Positions 41,185-50,775 of a DNA stretch of 64,000 nucleotides are shown here, one piece after another. Every line of letters begins with the position of its first letter. Position 1 is the first letter of the stretch. A program made the position numbers and the translations under genes. This DNA comes from Ancylobacter polymorphus (GTDB lineage: Bacteria; Pseudomonadota; Alphaproteobacteria; Rhizobiales; Xanthobacteraceae). A model generated the notes under the pieces. The model was not told the origin of the DNA and ran no database searches. It worked only from the letters and a program-made list of their open reading frames with translations. The DNA is taken from NCBI RefSeq assembly GCF_022836935.1, contig NZ_CP083239.1, positions 2,370,001 through 2,434,000 of the forward strand, read 5' to 3'.

Positions 41185-43067
41185 GGCGCGCTCCGCACGC
41201 GGCGCAGCCCGCCGGCGAGGCCGGAGGGGAAGGCGAGTACGAGCGCGAGGATGAGCAGGCCGAGCAGGCCGCGCCAATAAGGACTCTCGCGCATCACCAT
41301 GTCCTGCAGCAGCGTAAGGCCGCCGGCGCCGAGCAGCGGGCCCATCAGGCTGTGCACGCCGCCGAGCAGCACCATCACCAGCCCGTCGATCGAGCGCCCG
41401 ACCGAGATCGCCTCCGGCGAGATCGACCCCTTGGCGAAGGCGAACAGCCCGCCCGCCGCACCGCACAGCGTGCCGGCCACAGCGAAAGCGAGCCAGCGCA
41501 CTTTTTCCACCGCGATTCCAGAGGCTTCCGCCCGCAGCCGCGAATCCCGCGCCGCCCGCAAGGCGAGGCCGAGCGGGGCGAAGACGAGGCGGCGGAGAAG
41601 CACGAGGCCGAGCACAGTGACCGCCAGCGCGGCGAGATAAAGCCCGTTGGCACTGTCGAAGGGCGGGTCCGGCCACACGCCGAACAGCCCGTTCGAGCCG
41701 CCGGTGACCTCTTCCCATTGATGGGCGATCGACCAGACGATCTGGGCGAAGGCGAGGGTGAGCATGGCGAAATACACACCCTCCAGCCGCACGCAGAACC
41801 AGCCGAACAGCACGGCGCCGGCAGAAGCGGTAAGGATTCCAACGCCTAAGGCGAGCGGCGTCGACAGCCCGAGCACGGTCGCGGCATAGGCGGTGCCATA
41901 GGCGCCCAGGCCGAAATAGGCGGCGTGGCCGAAGGAGGCGAGGCCGCCAGGGCCCATGAGCAGGTGCAGCGAGGCGGCGAACAGCGCCGCGATCACCATG
42001 TCGAGCGCCAGCACCGGCGCATAGCTGGACACCAGGCCGAACAGCGGCACGGCGGCGAACAGCACCAGCGCCGCCAGCACGACAAGCCGGCCCCGCTGTC
42101 CCAGCGGGGTGAGCGGCGCCTCTATTTCGCTACGCCGGGCGGCGGGGGGCAGCGGCCGGCCGAACAGGCCGTGCGGGCGCACCACCAGCACCACCGCCAT
42201 GACCAGGAATTCCGCCACCAGGGTCAGCCGCGACATGTTGAAGGTGAAGCCGGCCACCTCCACTACCCCTAGTGCGGTGCACAGCGCTTTCACCTCGGCG
42301 ACCAGCAGGGCGGCGAGATAGGCGCCGCGGATCGAACCCAGCCCGCCGATCACCACCACCACGAAGGCGTCGCCCAGAACCGAGAGGTCGAGCGCGAGAT
42401 TGGCCGGCTCGCGCGCCATCTGCAGCGCGCCGCCGAAGCCGGCGATGCCGGTGCCGAGCGCGAAGACGGCGGTGAACAGCACCGCCTCGTTGATGCCCAG
42501 CGCCGCGACCATTTCTCGGTCCTGCGTCGCCGCCCGCACCAGCCGCCCGAAGCGGGTGCGCGTGAGTACGATGTGGAGGACGATGAGGACGATGGGACCG
42601 ACGAGAGCGAGGAAAATGTCGTAATCCGGCAGCCGCCGGCCGAGGAGCTCGACCGTCCCCGTCAGCCCCGGCGCGCGGGGGCCGAGAATGTCCTCCGGCC
42701 CCCACAAAGCGAGGGTGGCGTCGCTGAGGATCAGCAGCAGGGCGAAGGTGGCCAGCAGCTGGTAGAGTTCCGGCGCGGCGTAGATGCGCCGCAGCAGCAC
42801 CACCTCCACCAGCGCGCCCAGCGCCGCCGTGATCAGCGCGGCGCCGAGGATCGCGCCCCAGAAGCCGAGCGCATCGCCGAACATCTCACCGAGCCGGGGC
42901 GCCAGCGTGACCGCAAGGTACAACCCCAGCATGTAGAAGGAGCCATGCGCCATGTTGACGATGCGGGTGACGCCGAAAATGATCGACAGCCCCGCCGCGA
43001 CGAGGAACAGGCCGGAGGCCGAGGCGAAACCGTTGACCGCCTGGAACAGCAGCGACTCAAACGACAT
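41181..43067 (-). CDS. Fused LivH-LivM ABC transporter permease
   Basis: A 628-residue inner-membrane protein with both permease domains in one chain. The LivH-like half (residues 1-300) has FLVAAGLSIIFGVTRIVNMA, ARTRFGRLVRAATQDREMVA-type core and GGLGSIRGAYLAALLVAEVK. The LivM-like half (about 330-628) has LLMGPGGLASFGHAAYFGLG, LRAARDSRLRAEASGIAVEK and GGVHSLMGPLLGAG. In most bacteria the two halves are separate genes livH and livM. No stop or frameshift separates them. The reading frame gives one continuous protein with 13-16 hydrophobic segments. Confidence 0.9.
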   Translation of the reverse strand: MSFESLLFQAVNGFASASGLFLVAAGLSIIFGVTRIVNMAHGSFYMLGLYLAVTLAPRLGEMFGDALGFWGAILGAALITAALGALVEVVLLRRIYAAPELYQLLATFALLLILSDATLALWGPEDILGPRAPGLTGTVELLGRRLPDYDIFLALVGPIVLIVLHIVLTRTRFGRLVRAATQDREMVAALGINEAVLFTAVFALGTGIAGFGGALQMAREPANLALDLSVLGDAFVVVVIGGLGSIRGAYLAALLVAEVKALCTALGVVEVAGFTFNMSRLTLVAEFLVMAVVLVVRPHGLFGRPLPPAARRSEIEAPLTPLGQRGRLVVLAALVLFAAVPLFGLVSSYAPVLALDMVIAALFAASLHLLMGPGGLASFGHAAYFGLGAYGTAYAATVLGLSTPLALGVGILTASAGAVLFGWFCVRLEGVYFAMLTLAFAQIVWSIAHQWEEVTGGSNGLFGVWPDPPFDSANGLYLAALAVTVLGLVLLRRLVFAPLGLALRAARDSRLRAEASGIAVEKVRWLAFAVAGTLCGAAGGLFAFAKGSISPEAISVGRSIDGLVMVLLGGVHSLMGPLLGAGGLTLLQDMVMRESPYWRGLLGLLILALVLAFPSGLAGGLRRVRSAP

Positions 43068-43088
43068 CGCGTCTTCCCGCCCGCCGCG

Positions 43089-44333
43089 CTAATTCGCCGC
43101 CGGGCGCAGGCTCTTCACCTCGGCGTCCGAGGGCAGGACGCTTGCGCCGTCGATATAGACGGGATCGACCATCACCCCGCGCCCGTCCTTCACCGCCAGC
43201 GTGCCGACAAAGGCGCCCATCGTCGCCTGATGGTCGCTGGCGCGGTAGGTGAAGGGGCCGAACGGGCCATCCACTTTCAGCCCCTCGAACGCCTCGACCA
43301 GCTTCTCGCTGTCGGTGCTGCCCGCCTTGGCGAGGCCGGCGGCGAGCGACTTGATGGTGGCGTAGCCGACGATGGAGCCAAGGCGGGGATAGTCGCCATA
43401 GGCGGCGCGATAGGCGTCGAGGAACGCCTGATGTTCGGGAATGGTGATGGCGTACCAGGGATAGCCGGTGACGATCCAGCCCATCGGCGCCTCTTCCTTC
43501 AGCGGGTCGAGATATTCCGGCTCGCCCGACAGCAGGCTGACGACGAAGGTGCCGTCCAGCGCCTTGCGGGTATTGGCCTCGCGCACGAAGCGGGCGAGAT
43601 CGGCGGCGAACAGCACGTTGAACACCGCGTCCGGCTTGGCGTCGGCGATGGCCTGCGCCACCGGGCCGGCGTCGATCTTGCCGAGCGGGGTTGCCTGTTC
43701 GGCGACGAATTCCACATCCGGCTGCGCTGCCTTCAGCAGCGTCTTGAAGGTCTGCGCGGCGGACTGGCCGTACTCGTAATTGGGATAGACGATGGCCCAG
43801 CGCTTGCGGTTGGCCTTCACTGCCTCCGGCATCAGCATCGCCACCTGCATATAGGTGGAGGGGCGCAGGCGGAACGTGTAGCGGTTGCCGTCGGCCCAGG
43901 TCAGCTTGTCGCTCAGCGGCTCGGCGGCGAGGAAGAACACCTTGCGCCGCTTGGCCAGCTCCGCCACCGCCAGCCCGACATGGGAGAGGAAAGTGCCGGT
44001 GAGGAGGTCCACCTTGTCGCGGGTCAGCAATTCGGTGGCGACGCGCACCGCGTCACCGGGATTGCCGCCATCGTCGCGGGAGATCAGCTCAAGGGGCCGC
44101 CCGAGCACGCCGCCGGCGTCGTTCACCTGCTTCAGCGCCAGTTCCATGCCCTTGCGATAGGGGTCGAGAAAGGCGGCCTGCGCCTTGTAGCTGTTGAGTT
44201 CGCCGATGCGGATCGGCTCCGCCGCGCCGACCGGCAGCGCCGGCAGCAGCGCGAGGGCGGCGAGGGCGACCAGCGCCGCGCGCCGGCGCAGGAGAGGCGC
44301 CGAGAGGAACGGCGCGGCCTTTTGGGGGCGCAT
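43089..44333 (-). CDS. livK: Branched-chain amino acid type ABC transporter substrate-binding protein
   Basis: A 414-residue periplasmic binding protein (Leu/Ile/Val-binding family, Peripla_BP_6). The signal peptide is a basic segment (LLRRRAALVALAALALLPAL) with cleavage near VGAAEP. Mature family features are RIGELNSYKAQAAFLDPYRK, GMELALKQVNDAGGVLGRPL and WAIVYPNYEYGQSAAQTFKT. It lies 21 bases upstream of the fused permease. The ligand is not predictable; the relatively long mature domain and DRDGGNPGDAV-like loop resemble binding proteins for amino acids or amides. Gene symbol used in the family sense. Confidence 0.85.
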   Translation of the reverse strand: MRPQKAAPFLSAPLLRRRAALVALAALALLPALPVGAAEPIRIGELNSYKAQAAFLDPYRKGMELALKQVNDAGGVLGRPLELISRDDGGNPGDAVRVATELLTRDKVDLLTGTFLSHVGLAVAELAKRRKVFFLAAEPLSDKLTWADGNRYTFRLRPSTYMQVAMLMPEAVKANRKRWAIVYPNYEYGQSAAQTFKTLLKAAQPDVEFVAEQATPLGKIDAGPVAQAIADAKPDAVFNVLFAADLARFVREANTRKALDGTFVVSLLSGEPEYLDPLKEEAPMGWIVTGYPWYAITIPEHQAFLDAYRAAYGDYPRLGSIVGYATIKSLAAGLAKAGSTDSEKLVEAFEGLKVDGPFGPFTYRASDHQATMGAFVGTLAVKDGRGVMVDPVYIDGASVLPSDAEVKSLRPAAN

Positions 44334-44434
44334 CGGAAAACTCCGGGTGGCACGAGGAGGGGAGGGGCGGGCGTGTCGCGGCCTAACCTACCGCCTTGCG
44401 GCGCGGGGTCCAGCCCCGCGCCGGGAAGCGCAGC

Positions 44435-45349
44435 CTACGGACCGACTTCCACTTCGGCCTCCTGCAAATGGCTGCGCCGCGAGGCGATGAGCGCGCCGCC
44501 GGCGATCAGCGCGGCGCCGGCGAGCGTGCTGGGGGAGGGGATTTCGCTGAACACCACCAGCCCGATCACCAGCGCCCACAGGAAGGAGGTGTATTCAAAC
44601 ACGCCGAGCTGGCTCGCATCCGCGCGTCCATAGGCCCAGGCCATGCCCAGATGCCCCATTGTGCCGAGCACGCCGATGAGCACGAACAGCCACACCGCAT
44701 CCCCCGACACCGGCACCCACTGCCAGGCGCCGAGCGGCGACACCAGCAAGCAGGCGAAGCCATTCTGCAGCAGCACGATGGTCGGGATCGGGTCGCGCGC
44801 CGCGCGGCTCTTCAGCGTCACCATGGCGAGCGCATAGGTGACCGCCGCCACCAGCGCCGCAAGCACGCCCGGCCCATTGGCGAGGCTGCCGCCCGCGCTC
44901 ATGTCGAGCTCGTTCCACAGCACCACGAGAACGCCGGCGAAGCCGAGGGCGATGGCGAGCAGGATCGACTTTCCCGGCCGCTCGCCGAGGAACAGCGCGG
45001 CGAACAGGGCGATGAACAGCGGTGAGCTGAAGGACAGCGCCAGCGCCACCGCGAGCTGCAGCACGGAGAGCGAGTAGAAGAAGGTCAGCGCGGTGATCGA
45101 CACCAGCACGGAGCGCCACAGATGCGGGCGCAGCATGGAAGGGCCGGGCAAGGGGGTGCGGCAGGCGAAGAACACCGCCCCCGCCGCCAGCGCGCCGATG
45201 GCGTAGCGCAGCATCGCGATCTGGCCGGGGCCATGGGCGACGGCGACATATTTGATCACCCCGTCCATGATCGACAGAAGGCCGATGGCGGCGATGGCCA
45301 CCAGAGCGGGCCCGTTGAGCACGGCACGTCGAAGGGTTGCCTGCCACAT
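44435..45349 (-). CDS. EamA/DMT-family exporter
   Basis: A 304-residue inner-membrane protein with ten hydrophobic segments in two EamA repeats (residues about 15-145 and 155-290). Typical features are LSIMDGVIKYVAVAHGPGQI, LTFFYSLSVLQLAVALALSF, ALFLGERPGKSILLAIALGF and the second repeat with WALVIGLVVFSEIPSPSTLA. These proteins export amino acids or metabolites; the substrate is unknown. It ends in the same gene block after a GNAT gene whose stop lies 6 bases upstream, suggesting an operon of GNAT and exporter. Confidence 0.88.
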   Translation of the reverse strand: MWQATLRRAVLNGPALVAIAAIGLLSIMDGVIKYVAVAHGPGQIAMLRYAIGALAAGAVFFACRTPLPGPSMLRPHLWRSVLVSITALTFFYSLSVLQLAVALALSFSSPLFIALFAALFLGERPGKSILLAIALGFAGVLVVLWNELDMSAGGSLANGPGVLAALVAAVTYALAMVTLKSRAARDPIPTIVLLQNGFACLLVSPLGAWQWVPVSGDAVWLFVLIGVLGTMGHLGMAWAYGRADASQLGVFEYTSFLWALVIGLVVFSEIPSPSTLAGAALIAGGALIASRRSHLQEAEVEVGP

Positions 45350-45355
45350 GGAGGT

Positions 45356-45874
45356 TCAGCCTTCGACCTTCCGGCCGGCCGCGAGCGGCAGGCGGTAGAG
45401 ATATTCCCAGGTGGCGGAAAGGTCGTGGCACTCGCGCGCCACCCCGTCCCGGGTGAAGCCGCAGCGCTCATAGAAGCGGTGGGCGTCGGTGAAGCGCGTG
45501 TCGGTCCATAGCCGGATTTCCGGCGCGCCGGCGGCGTGGGCGGCACTGAGCGCGGTGTCGAACAGGGTGCGGGCGATGCCGCGCCGACGGGCGGTGCGGG
45601 CGACATAGACCTTGAAGATCTCCTGCCCGCCGGCCGGCGCATCGGGGTCGCGGGTCGGAGCCAGCGCCATCGAGCCGATGACGCCTTCTGCCGCTTGCGC
45701 CACCCAGATGGTGCCGCCGCGTCCGGCGAAATGGCTGGCGATGGCGTCGAGCTCGGGAAATTCGGCGGCGCGGTCGAACACGCAGCCCTCATATTCGGCG
45801 AAGGCGGCGGCGATGAGCGCGGCGATGGCATCGCCATCCGCGTCGCTCGCCGGCCGGATCAGGAAATCGGTCAC
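45356..45874 (-). CDS. GNAT family N-acetyltransferase
   Basis: A 172-residue acetyl-CoA-dependent acetyltransferase. The acetyl-CoA loop is in KVYVARTARRRGIARTLFDT (R/Q-x-x-G-x-G/A pattern), and the fold continues with LWTDTRFTDAHRFYERCGFT, the usual C-terminal motif B. The GTG at 45874 has GGAG 8 bases upstream; a GTG at 45883 is another option. It is 6 bases upstream of the EamA exporter gene, so acetylation and export of a small molecule could be linked; that is inference. Confidence 0.85.
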   Translation of the reverse strand: MTDFLIRPASDADGDAIAALIAAAFAEYEGCVFDRAAEFPELDAIASHFAGRGGTIWVAQAAEGVIGSMALAPTRDPDAPAGGQEIFKVYVARTARRRGIARTLFDTALSAAHAAGAPEIRLWTDTRFTDAHRFYERCGFTRDGVARECHDLSATWEYLYRLPLAAGRKVEG

Positions 45875-46074
45875 GTCACTCACTCCGGCCCGGCGCGGTC
45901 CATTTTCTCGCCGGGAAGGCTGGGAGAGTTCGACGGCGGGGCGCGGGCGGACTATGTTCGGCTCGTCTTCTGGCGTAAAGACCATTCATTATGCCCGATA
46001 CATGGATCTGAAATGGCGGGCTGGTGCTTAACCGCTGCTATCCGCCTGTTTGGCCTTCCGTTCCGGAGTGCTCG

Positions 46075-46554
46075 ATGAACCTGTCCCGCCCTGTCCTCCG
46101 CCTGGCTTCGGCCGCCGCTCTCGCCGCCCTGCTGGCCGGCTGCGCCTCCGCGCCGTCGCCGCAGCCGATCGAGCCGCCGCGCCCGCAGTTCACCTCGCCG
46201 ATCACGGCGCAGCAGGTGGAAGGCAAATGGGGGCTGGCCGCCTATCACCGGCCGGAGGACGCGGCGCGCACCGAGGCGCAGGCCCGCCAGGGCTGCCGGC
46301 AGCCCTATGTCATCAATATCGGCCCGTCGGGCGGGTTCATGATGTATCTCGCCGACGATTCGTCCCCCTCCGAGGTGGTGTCGAAGCAGGTCGGCAACGG
46401 CCCGATCTATATCGGCCTGCCGGACGAGCCGCCGGGCGCGCGCTCCGACCGCGAAGTGGTGCGCTTCGACGGGCAGGTTCTGGTGCTCAAATGGCTCGAC
46501 CCGGAAGTGGCGGGCCGCTACGGCACCATGGTCTATGTCCGCTGCCCGGCGTGA
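46075..46554 (+). CDS. Lipoprotein of unknown function (protease-inhibitor-like)
   Basis: A 159-residue lipoprotein with a clear lipobox (ALLAGC, Cys23), followed by a Pro-rich spacer (SAPSPQPIEPPRPQF). The mature domain has a Trp-containing strand (QVEGKWGLAAYHRPED) and alternating beta segments (GPIYIGLPDEPPG, EVVRFDGQVLVLKWLD, RYGTMVYVRC). A beta-barrel of the Inh/AprI type is possible, but I cannot support it beyond pattern. Two cysteines (GCRQP, YVRCPA) could form a disulphide. The start has a CGGAG ribosome binding site 7 bases upstream. It is the last gene before ubiE on the same strand, about 150 bases away. Confidence 0.68.
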   Translation: MNLSRPVLRLASAAALAALLAGCASAPSPQPIEPPRPQFTSPITAQQVEGKWGLAAYHRPEDAARTEAQARQGCRQPYVINIGPSGGFMMYLADDSSPSEVVSKQVGNGPIYIGLPDEPPGARSDREVVRFDGQVLVLKWLDPEVAGRYGTMVYVRCPA

Positions 46555-46700
46555 GCGGGCGGGACTGATTCGGAGCAGCCGCGGCTAGCCGCCCGCGCAG
46601 GGCTGGGTTGCTCGCGGCTCCCGGCCGGCGGCTTGGAGGCGCGGGGCCTCTCCGCTATGGTCCGGCCCGATTTCGGATCGAACGCGGGAGCCGCGCAGCC

Positions 46701-47489
46701 ATGGCGGGCGACACACACGTGATTGGCGACACACAGCAAGGCGCCGACACGCATTTCGGCTTCCGCACCGTGCCGCTGGACGCCAAGCAGCGCATGGTCG
46801 ACGAGGTGTTCCACTCGGTGGCGCGCCGCTACGACCTGATGAACGACCTCATGTCGATGGGCCTGCACCGGGTGTGGAAGGACCTGCTGGTCTCCCGCCT
46901 GCGCCCGCCGAAGAGCGATCGCGCCTTCCGCCTGCTCGATGTCGCCGGCGGCACGGGCGATGTCTCCTTCCGCACGGTGGAAGCCGGCGGGCCGGGCACA
47001 AGCGCGGTCGTCGCCGACATCAATGGCGGCATGCTCGGCGTCGGGCGGGAGCGGGCGCAGGGGCTCGGCCTCGCCGACCGCGTGGAATTCGTCGAGGCCA
47101 ACGCTGAATCGCTGCCCTTCGCCGACAAGAGCTTCGACGCCGCCACCGTCGCCTTCGGCATCCGCAACGTGCCGCGCATGGACAAGGCGCTTGCCGAGAT
47201 GCGGCGCGTGCTGAAGCCCGGCGGGCGCTGCTTCGTGCTGGAATTCTCCCGCGTCGACGTGCCGGGGCTGGACGCCATCTATGACGCCTATTCCTTCAAG
47301 CTGATCCCCTGCATGGGCAAGCTGGTGACCGGGGACGCCGAGTCCTACCAGTATCTCGTCGAATCGATCCGCAAATTCCCCCCGCCGGAAGCCTTCGCCG
47401 ACCTGATGCGCGGGGCGGGGTTCCGGCGCGTGGCGTGGCAGCCGTTGACCGGCGGCATTGTCGCGCTGCATTCCGGCGTACGGATCTAG
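46701..47489 (+). CDS. ubiE: Demethylmenaquinone/ubiquinone methyltransferase UbiE
   Basis: A 262-residue SAM-dependent C-methyltransferase for ubiquinone biosynthesis. Class I SAM motif I is [13 protein letters not shown], with further motifs [13 protein letters not shown] and [23 protein letters not shown] core ([11 protein letters not shown]). The family signature is [20 protein letters not shown] near the N-terminus, with [20 protein letters not shown] near the end. It is followed after 4 bases by ubiB, as in most alphaproteobacteria. Confidence 0.95.
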   Translation: MAGDTHVIGDTQQGADTHFGFRTVPLDAKQRMVDEVFHSVARRYDLMNDLMSMGLHRVWKDLLVSRLRPPKSDRAFRLLDVAGGTGDVSFRTVEAGGPGTSAVVADINGGMLGVGRERAQGLGLADRVEFVEANAESLPFADKSFDAATVAFGIRNVPRMDKALAEMRRVLKPGGRCFVLEFSRVDVPGLDAIYDAYSFKLIPCMGKLVTGDAESYQYLVESIRKFPPPEAFADLMRGAGFRRVAWQPLTGGIVALHSGVRI

Positions 47490-47493
47490 CGCC

Positions 47494-49062
47494 GTGGCCA
47501 CTCCTCTCGGCGATTATCTGCGCCTCGCCCGCGCCGGCTTCGTGATGGCGCGCGAGGGCGTCGCCTCGCGCATCGACCCCGGCGTGCGCCCGCCCGGTTC
47601 CGAGCCGCTGTTCGCGCTTGCCGGGCTGATCGCGCGGCGGGGGCCCGCCTCCAGCGCCGCCCGGCTCGGCGCCGCGCTGTCGCGGCTCGGCCCGTCCTAT
47701 GTGAAGCTCGGCCAGTTCCTCGCCACCCGCCCGGATGTGGTCGGCCCGCAGCTCGCCCGCGACCTGGAACTGCTGCAGGACCGCATGCCGCCCTTTCCGC
47801 AGGCGGTGGCGGAGGCGACCATCGCCCGCACCTTCGACCGGCCAGTCGCCGAGGTCTACGCCCGGCTCGACCCGCCGCTCGCCGCCGCCTCGATCGCGCA
47901 GGTGCATCAGGGCGAGGTGATCGACCCCGACGGCACCGCCCGCCGCGTCGCGGTGAAGGTGCTGCGCCCGGATGTGCAGCGCCGCTTCCGCATCGACCTC
48001 TCTTCCTTCTACCGCGCCGCCCGGCTCGGCGAGAGCACCTCGCCGGAGGGCAAGCGGCTGCGGCTGGTGGCGGTGGTGGATACGCTGGCGCGCTCGGTGT
48101 CGATGGAGATGGACCTGCGGCTGGAAGCCGCCGCCATGTCCGAACTGGCGCAGAACACCGGCGAAGACGAAGATTTCCGCGTGCCGGCGGTCGACTGGGA
48201 CCGCACCGGGCGCGAGGTGCTGACCACGCAATGGGTCGACGGCATCAAGCTGAACAATCTGCAGGCGCTGCGCGACGCCGGCCACGACCTGCCGCGCCTC
48301 GGCCGGATCGTCATGCAGTCCTTCCTGCGCCACGCGCTGCGCGACGGCTTTTTCCATGCCGACATGCACCCCGGCAATCTGTTCGTCGATGCCGACGGCA
48401 AGCTGGTGGCGGTGGATTGCGGCATCATGGGCCGGCTCGGCCACAAGGAGCGGCGCTTCCTCGCGGAAATCCTGTTCGGCTTCATCACCCGCGACTGGCT
48501 GCGCACGGCGCAGGTGCATTTCGAGGCCGGCTATGTGCCGCCGCACCATTCGGTGGAGGATTTCGCCCAGGCGATCCGCGCCATTGGCGAGCCGATCTAT
48601 TCGCGCCGCGCCGACCAGATTTCCATGGCCAGGCTGCTGACCCTGCTGTTCGAGGTCACCGCGCTGTTCGACATGCAGACGCGGCCGGAACTGCTGCTGC
48701 TGCAGAAGACCATGGTGGTGGTTGAAGGCGTCGCCCGCAGCCTCGACCCGCAGCTCGACATGTGGAAGACCGCAGAGCCGGTGGTGCGGACCTGGATTGA
48801 GCGCAATCTCGGCCCCGCCGGGCGAATCGAGGAAGTGGCGGTCGGCATCGGGGCGGTGGGCCGCTCGCTGCAGACGCTGCCGGAACTCATCGCCCATGGC
48901 CAGCGCATCGCCGTGCAGCTCGACGCCGCCACGCGCGACGGGCTCACCCTCTCGCCCGCCAGCACCGAGGCCATCGGCCGGGCGGAGGGGCGGGGCAATC
49001 GCTGGGTGGCCGGCGCGCTGTGGGCGATCGCGGCGCTGCTGCTGGCGCAGATGCTGTTCTGA
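47494..49062 (+). CDS. ubiB: Ubiquinone biosynthesis atypical kinase UbiB (ADCK family)
   Basis: A 522-residue ATPase/kinase-like protein that supports ubiquinone synthesis. Family motifs are the KxGQ element in LGPSYVKLGQFLATRPDVVG, LELLQDRMPPFP, and the Ala-rich loop AAASIAQVHQGEVIDPDGTA with the His-Asp segment FHADMHPGNLFVDADGKLVA. DCGIMGRL is the metal-site DFG equivalent. The C-terminus ends in a membrane helix (WVAGALWAIAALLLAQMLF). The start is GTG 47494, 4 bases after the ubiE stop. ubiE and ubiB form an operon. In many alphaproteobacteria coaBC follows; here a monohaem protein gene intervenes. Confidence 0.94.
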   Translation: MATPLGDYLRLARAGFVMAREGVASRIDPGVRPPGSEPLFALAGLIARRGPASSAARLGAALSRLGPSYVKLGQFLATRPDVVGPQLARDLELLQDRMPPFPQAVAEATIARTFDRPVAEVYARLDPPLAAASIAQVHQGEVIDPDGTARRVAVKVLRPDVQRRFRIDLSSFYRAARLGESTSPEGKRLRLVAVVDTLARSVSMEMDLRLEAAAMSELAQNTGEDEDFRVPAVDWDRTGREVLTTQWVDGIKLNNLQALRDAGHDLPRLGRIVMQSFLRHALRDGFFHADMHPGNLFVDADGKLVAVDCGIMGRLGHKERRFLAEILFGFITRDWLRTAQVHFEAGYVPPHHSVEDFAQAIRAIGEPIYSRRADQISMARLLTLLFEVTALFDMQTRPELLLLQKTMVVVEGVARSLDPQLDMWKTAEPVVRTWIERNLGPAGRIEEVAVGIGAVGRSLQTLPELIAHGQRIAVQLDAATRDGLTLSPASTEAIGRAEGRGNRWVAGALWAIAALLLAQMLF

Positions 49063-49169
49063 GGGGCGTTTCAGCTCAATTGCGCGTTCCGGCGCATGCA
49101 ACTTAAGAGTGCGAACCGTGCCATAATGGTGTAATGGTACTCCCTGCAACCTTTGCGGGGAGAAGAACC

Positions 49170-50735
49170 ATGCGTGCCCTCACCATGCTGTGCCTCGCCG
49201 GAGCGGTCGGCCTCACCACCGCCGCCGCGCAATATGCCTACAGCCAGTCGTCCTATGTGCCGGCGGCGAAGTTCTGCGCCAATGACACCAGCGCGCCCTG
49301 CTCCATCATCCCGGCCTATATCGGGTCCGACAAGATGCTCGCGAACAGCGTTGGCTATAACGGCATCATCGGCGGGCTTCCCACAAGCGCTGCCAGTGAT
49401 CCGCAGACGCCGTTCGACAACATGTCGTGGCAGAGCTTTGTCGGGCTGAACTGGATGATAAATATGGAATCTGCCCCCGCCGCTGCGGGCCTCGCCGCCG
49501 GCGGCGTGCGCGTGTGGCAGAGCTGGCTGAAGGTGAACCAGGTGTTCGGCAATTCGCCGGAGCAGGCCACCTGCGCCAATAAGTCGGGCCTGCCGGTCAT
49601 TTCCATCGGCAGCGACGGCAATGGCAACCCTTCGCAGAAGAACGACGACTATTACCAGGCCTCCACCGATGTCCCGCTGATCGACATCAACGGCAATTGG
49701 ACGCTCTATGAGCGGCGGCTGAACTTCATCGAGCTCGCTTATCTCAAAGCTCCCAACGGCAAGCTGGACAACACCCTGACAACTGTCCAGGGTCAGACGA
49801 ATTTTGTCGCTGCCGGACAGACCGTCGCCTTTCCCGCCGTTTCAACCGCTCCGGTCGGGCTGCACGGCGCCATGGAGCTGAAGATAGCCTGGCGCATTCT
49901 TGGGCCGAATGACGACGCAAGCCGCTACATCACCCAGAACGTGCTGCTGGCGGTGGCAAAGGACCTCGTGAACGGCACTCAAGAGATCTGCGCCGAAGTG
50001 ACGGTCGGCATGGTTGGCATGCACATCATCCAGCGCAATCTCGATTACGCCACGAACAAGAATCTGCTGCCGGAATGGATCTGGTCGACCTTCGAGCATA
50101 TCGACAATGCTCCGCTGGCGGCGGCCGCCTGCGATCCCAAAGCTCCTCTCTCTTGCAAGACGCTCAACCAGCCTTCCTGCGGCGAGGCGGCACGGGGCGC
50201 AGGGATTGGATCCTATTACGTCCCGGTGACGAGCGCCGTTCCGATCGCCACGAATGTGAAGCCCACAGCGTCGTCCAAACTTCCCAGTTTCGCCTGGGAC
50301 ACGAAACAGCCCTATGCCAAAGGCTATGTCCAACCGGCGGGCGTTGGGGAGCGAACCTTCTATCTTGGGCCGCAGGTGGTCAGGTGCTGGCAGATCTATG
50401 ATCTGACCATGCAGTTGAACGCCCAGTGGCAAACTGCGTTGGCGAACTCGAATTCGGTACTCGCCAATTACCAGCTCGTCGGCACCCAGTGGGGGGCCGG
50501 GCTTGAAACGCGCCTTGATCCTTATCCCGCCAATGCCGTGCCCGGCCTGCTCTCCAACGCAACGCTGGAAACCTACATCCAGAACAACACCCAGCCGACC
50601 GCCTCTGGCGGCGTCGGTTCCTGCATTGGTTGCCACCGCGCGGCGACGCTGGTGGACAACAAGACCCCGTCCGATTTCAGCTTCCTGCCGAGCCTTGCCG
50701 CGGGCACACCGACGCGCTTCAACTTCGCGCAGTAA
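49170..50735 (+). CDS. Exported monohaem protein of unknown function
   Basis: A 521-residue protein with an N-terminal Sec signal (RALTMLCLAGAVGLTTAAAQ) and one c-type haem site near the C-terminus (GSCIGCHRAATLV, about residue 490). Conserved-looking segments include FDNMSWQSFVGLNWMI, GLHGAMELKIAWRILGPNDD, GMVGMHIIQRN and LPEWIWSTFEHIDNAPLA. I recall similar uncharacterised exported cytochrome-c-like proteins, without known role. Seven further cysteines before the haem site could form disulphides. It has its own RBS (GGGGAGAA) and interrupts the usual ubiB-coaBC neighbourhood. No electron-transfer partner lies next to it. Confidence 0.75.
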   Translation: MRALTMLCLAGAVGLTTAAAQYAYSQSSYVPAAKFCANDTSAPCSIIPAYIGSDKMLANSVGYNGIIGGLPTSAASDPQTPFDNMSWQSFVGLNWMINMESAPAAAGLAAGGVRVWQSWLKVNQVFGNSPEQATCANKSGLPVISIGSDGNGNPSQKNDDYYQASTDVPLIDINGNWTLYERRLNFIELAYLKAPNGKLDNTLTTVQGQTNFVAAGQTVAFPAVSTAPVGLHGAMELKIAWRILGPNDDASRYITQNVLLAVAKDLVNGTQEICAEVTVGMVGMHIIQRNLDYATNKNLLPEWIWSTFEHIDNAPLAAAACDPKAPLSCKTLNQPSCGEAARGAGIGSYYVPVTSAVPIATNVKPTASSKLPSFAWDTKQPYAKGYVQPAGVGERTFYLGPQVVRCWQIYDLTMQLNAQWQTALANSNSVLANYQLVGTQWGAGLETRLDPYPANAVPGLLSNATLETYIQNNTQPTASGGVGSCIGCHRAATLVDNKTPSDFSFLPSLAAGTPTRFNFAQ

Positions 50736-50743
50736 GGCGCGCT

Positions 50744-50775
50744 CCCGCCGCCGGTGCCCTCCTGCCGGCGGCGGG
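50744..50775 (+). terminator. GC-rich hairpin after monohaem gene
   Basis: A perfect 11-bp stem, CCCGCCGCCGG (50744-50754) with CCGGCGGCGGG (50765-50775), and a 10-base loop, 8 bases after the stop. It lacks a strong U-tract, so termination efficiency is unclear. Confidence 0.5.

Noticed and set aside
42573..44633. Long plus-strand open frame opposite livK and the permease
   Set aside because: Antisense of genes with strong transporter motifs; no domain visible in the product.
47296..49149. Long minus-strand frame opposite ubiE-ubiB
   Set aside because: Shadow of the ubiB reading frame; low-complexity His/Arg/Gln-rich product.
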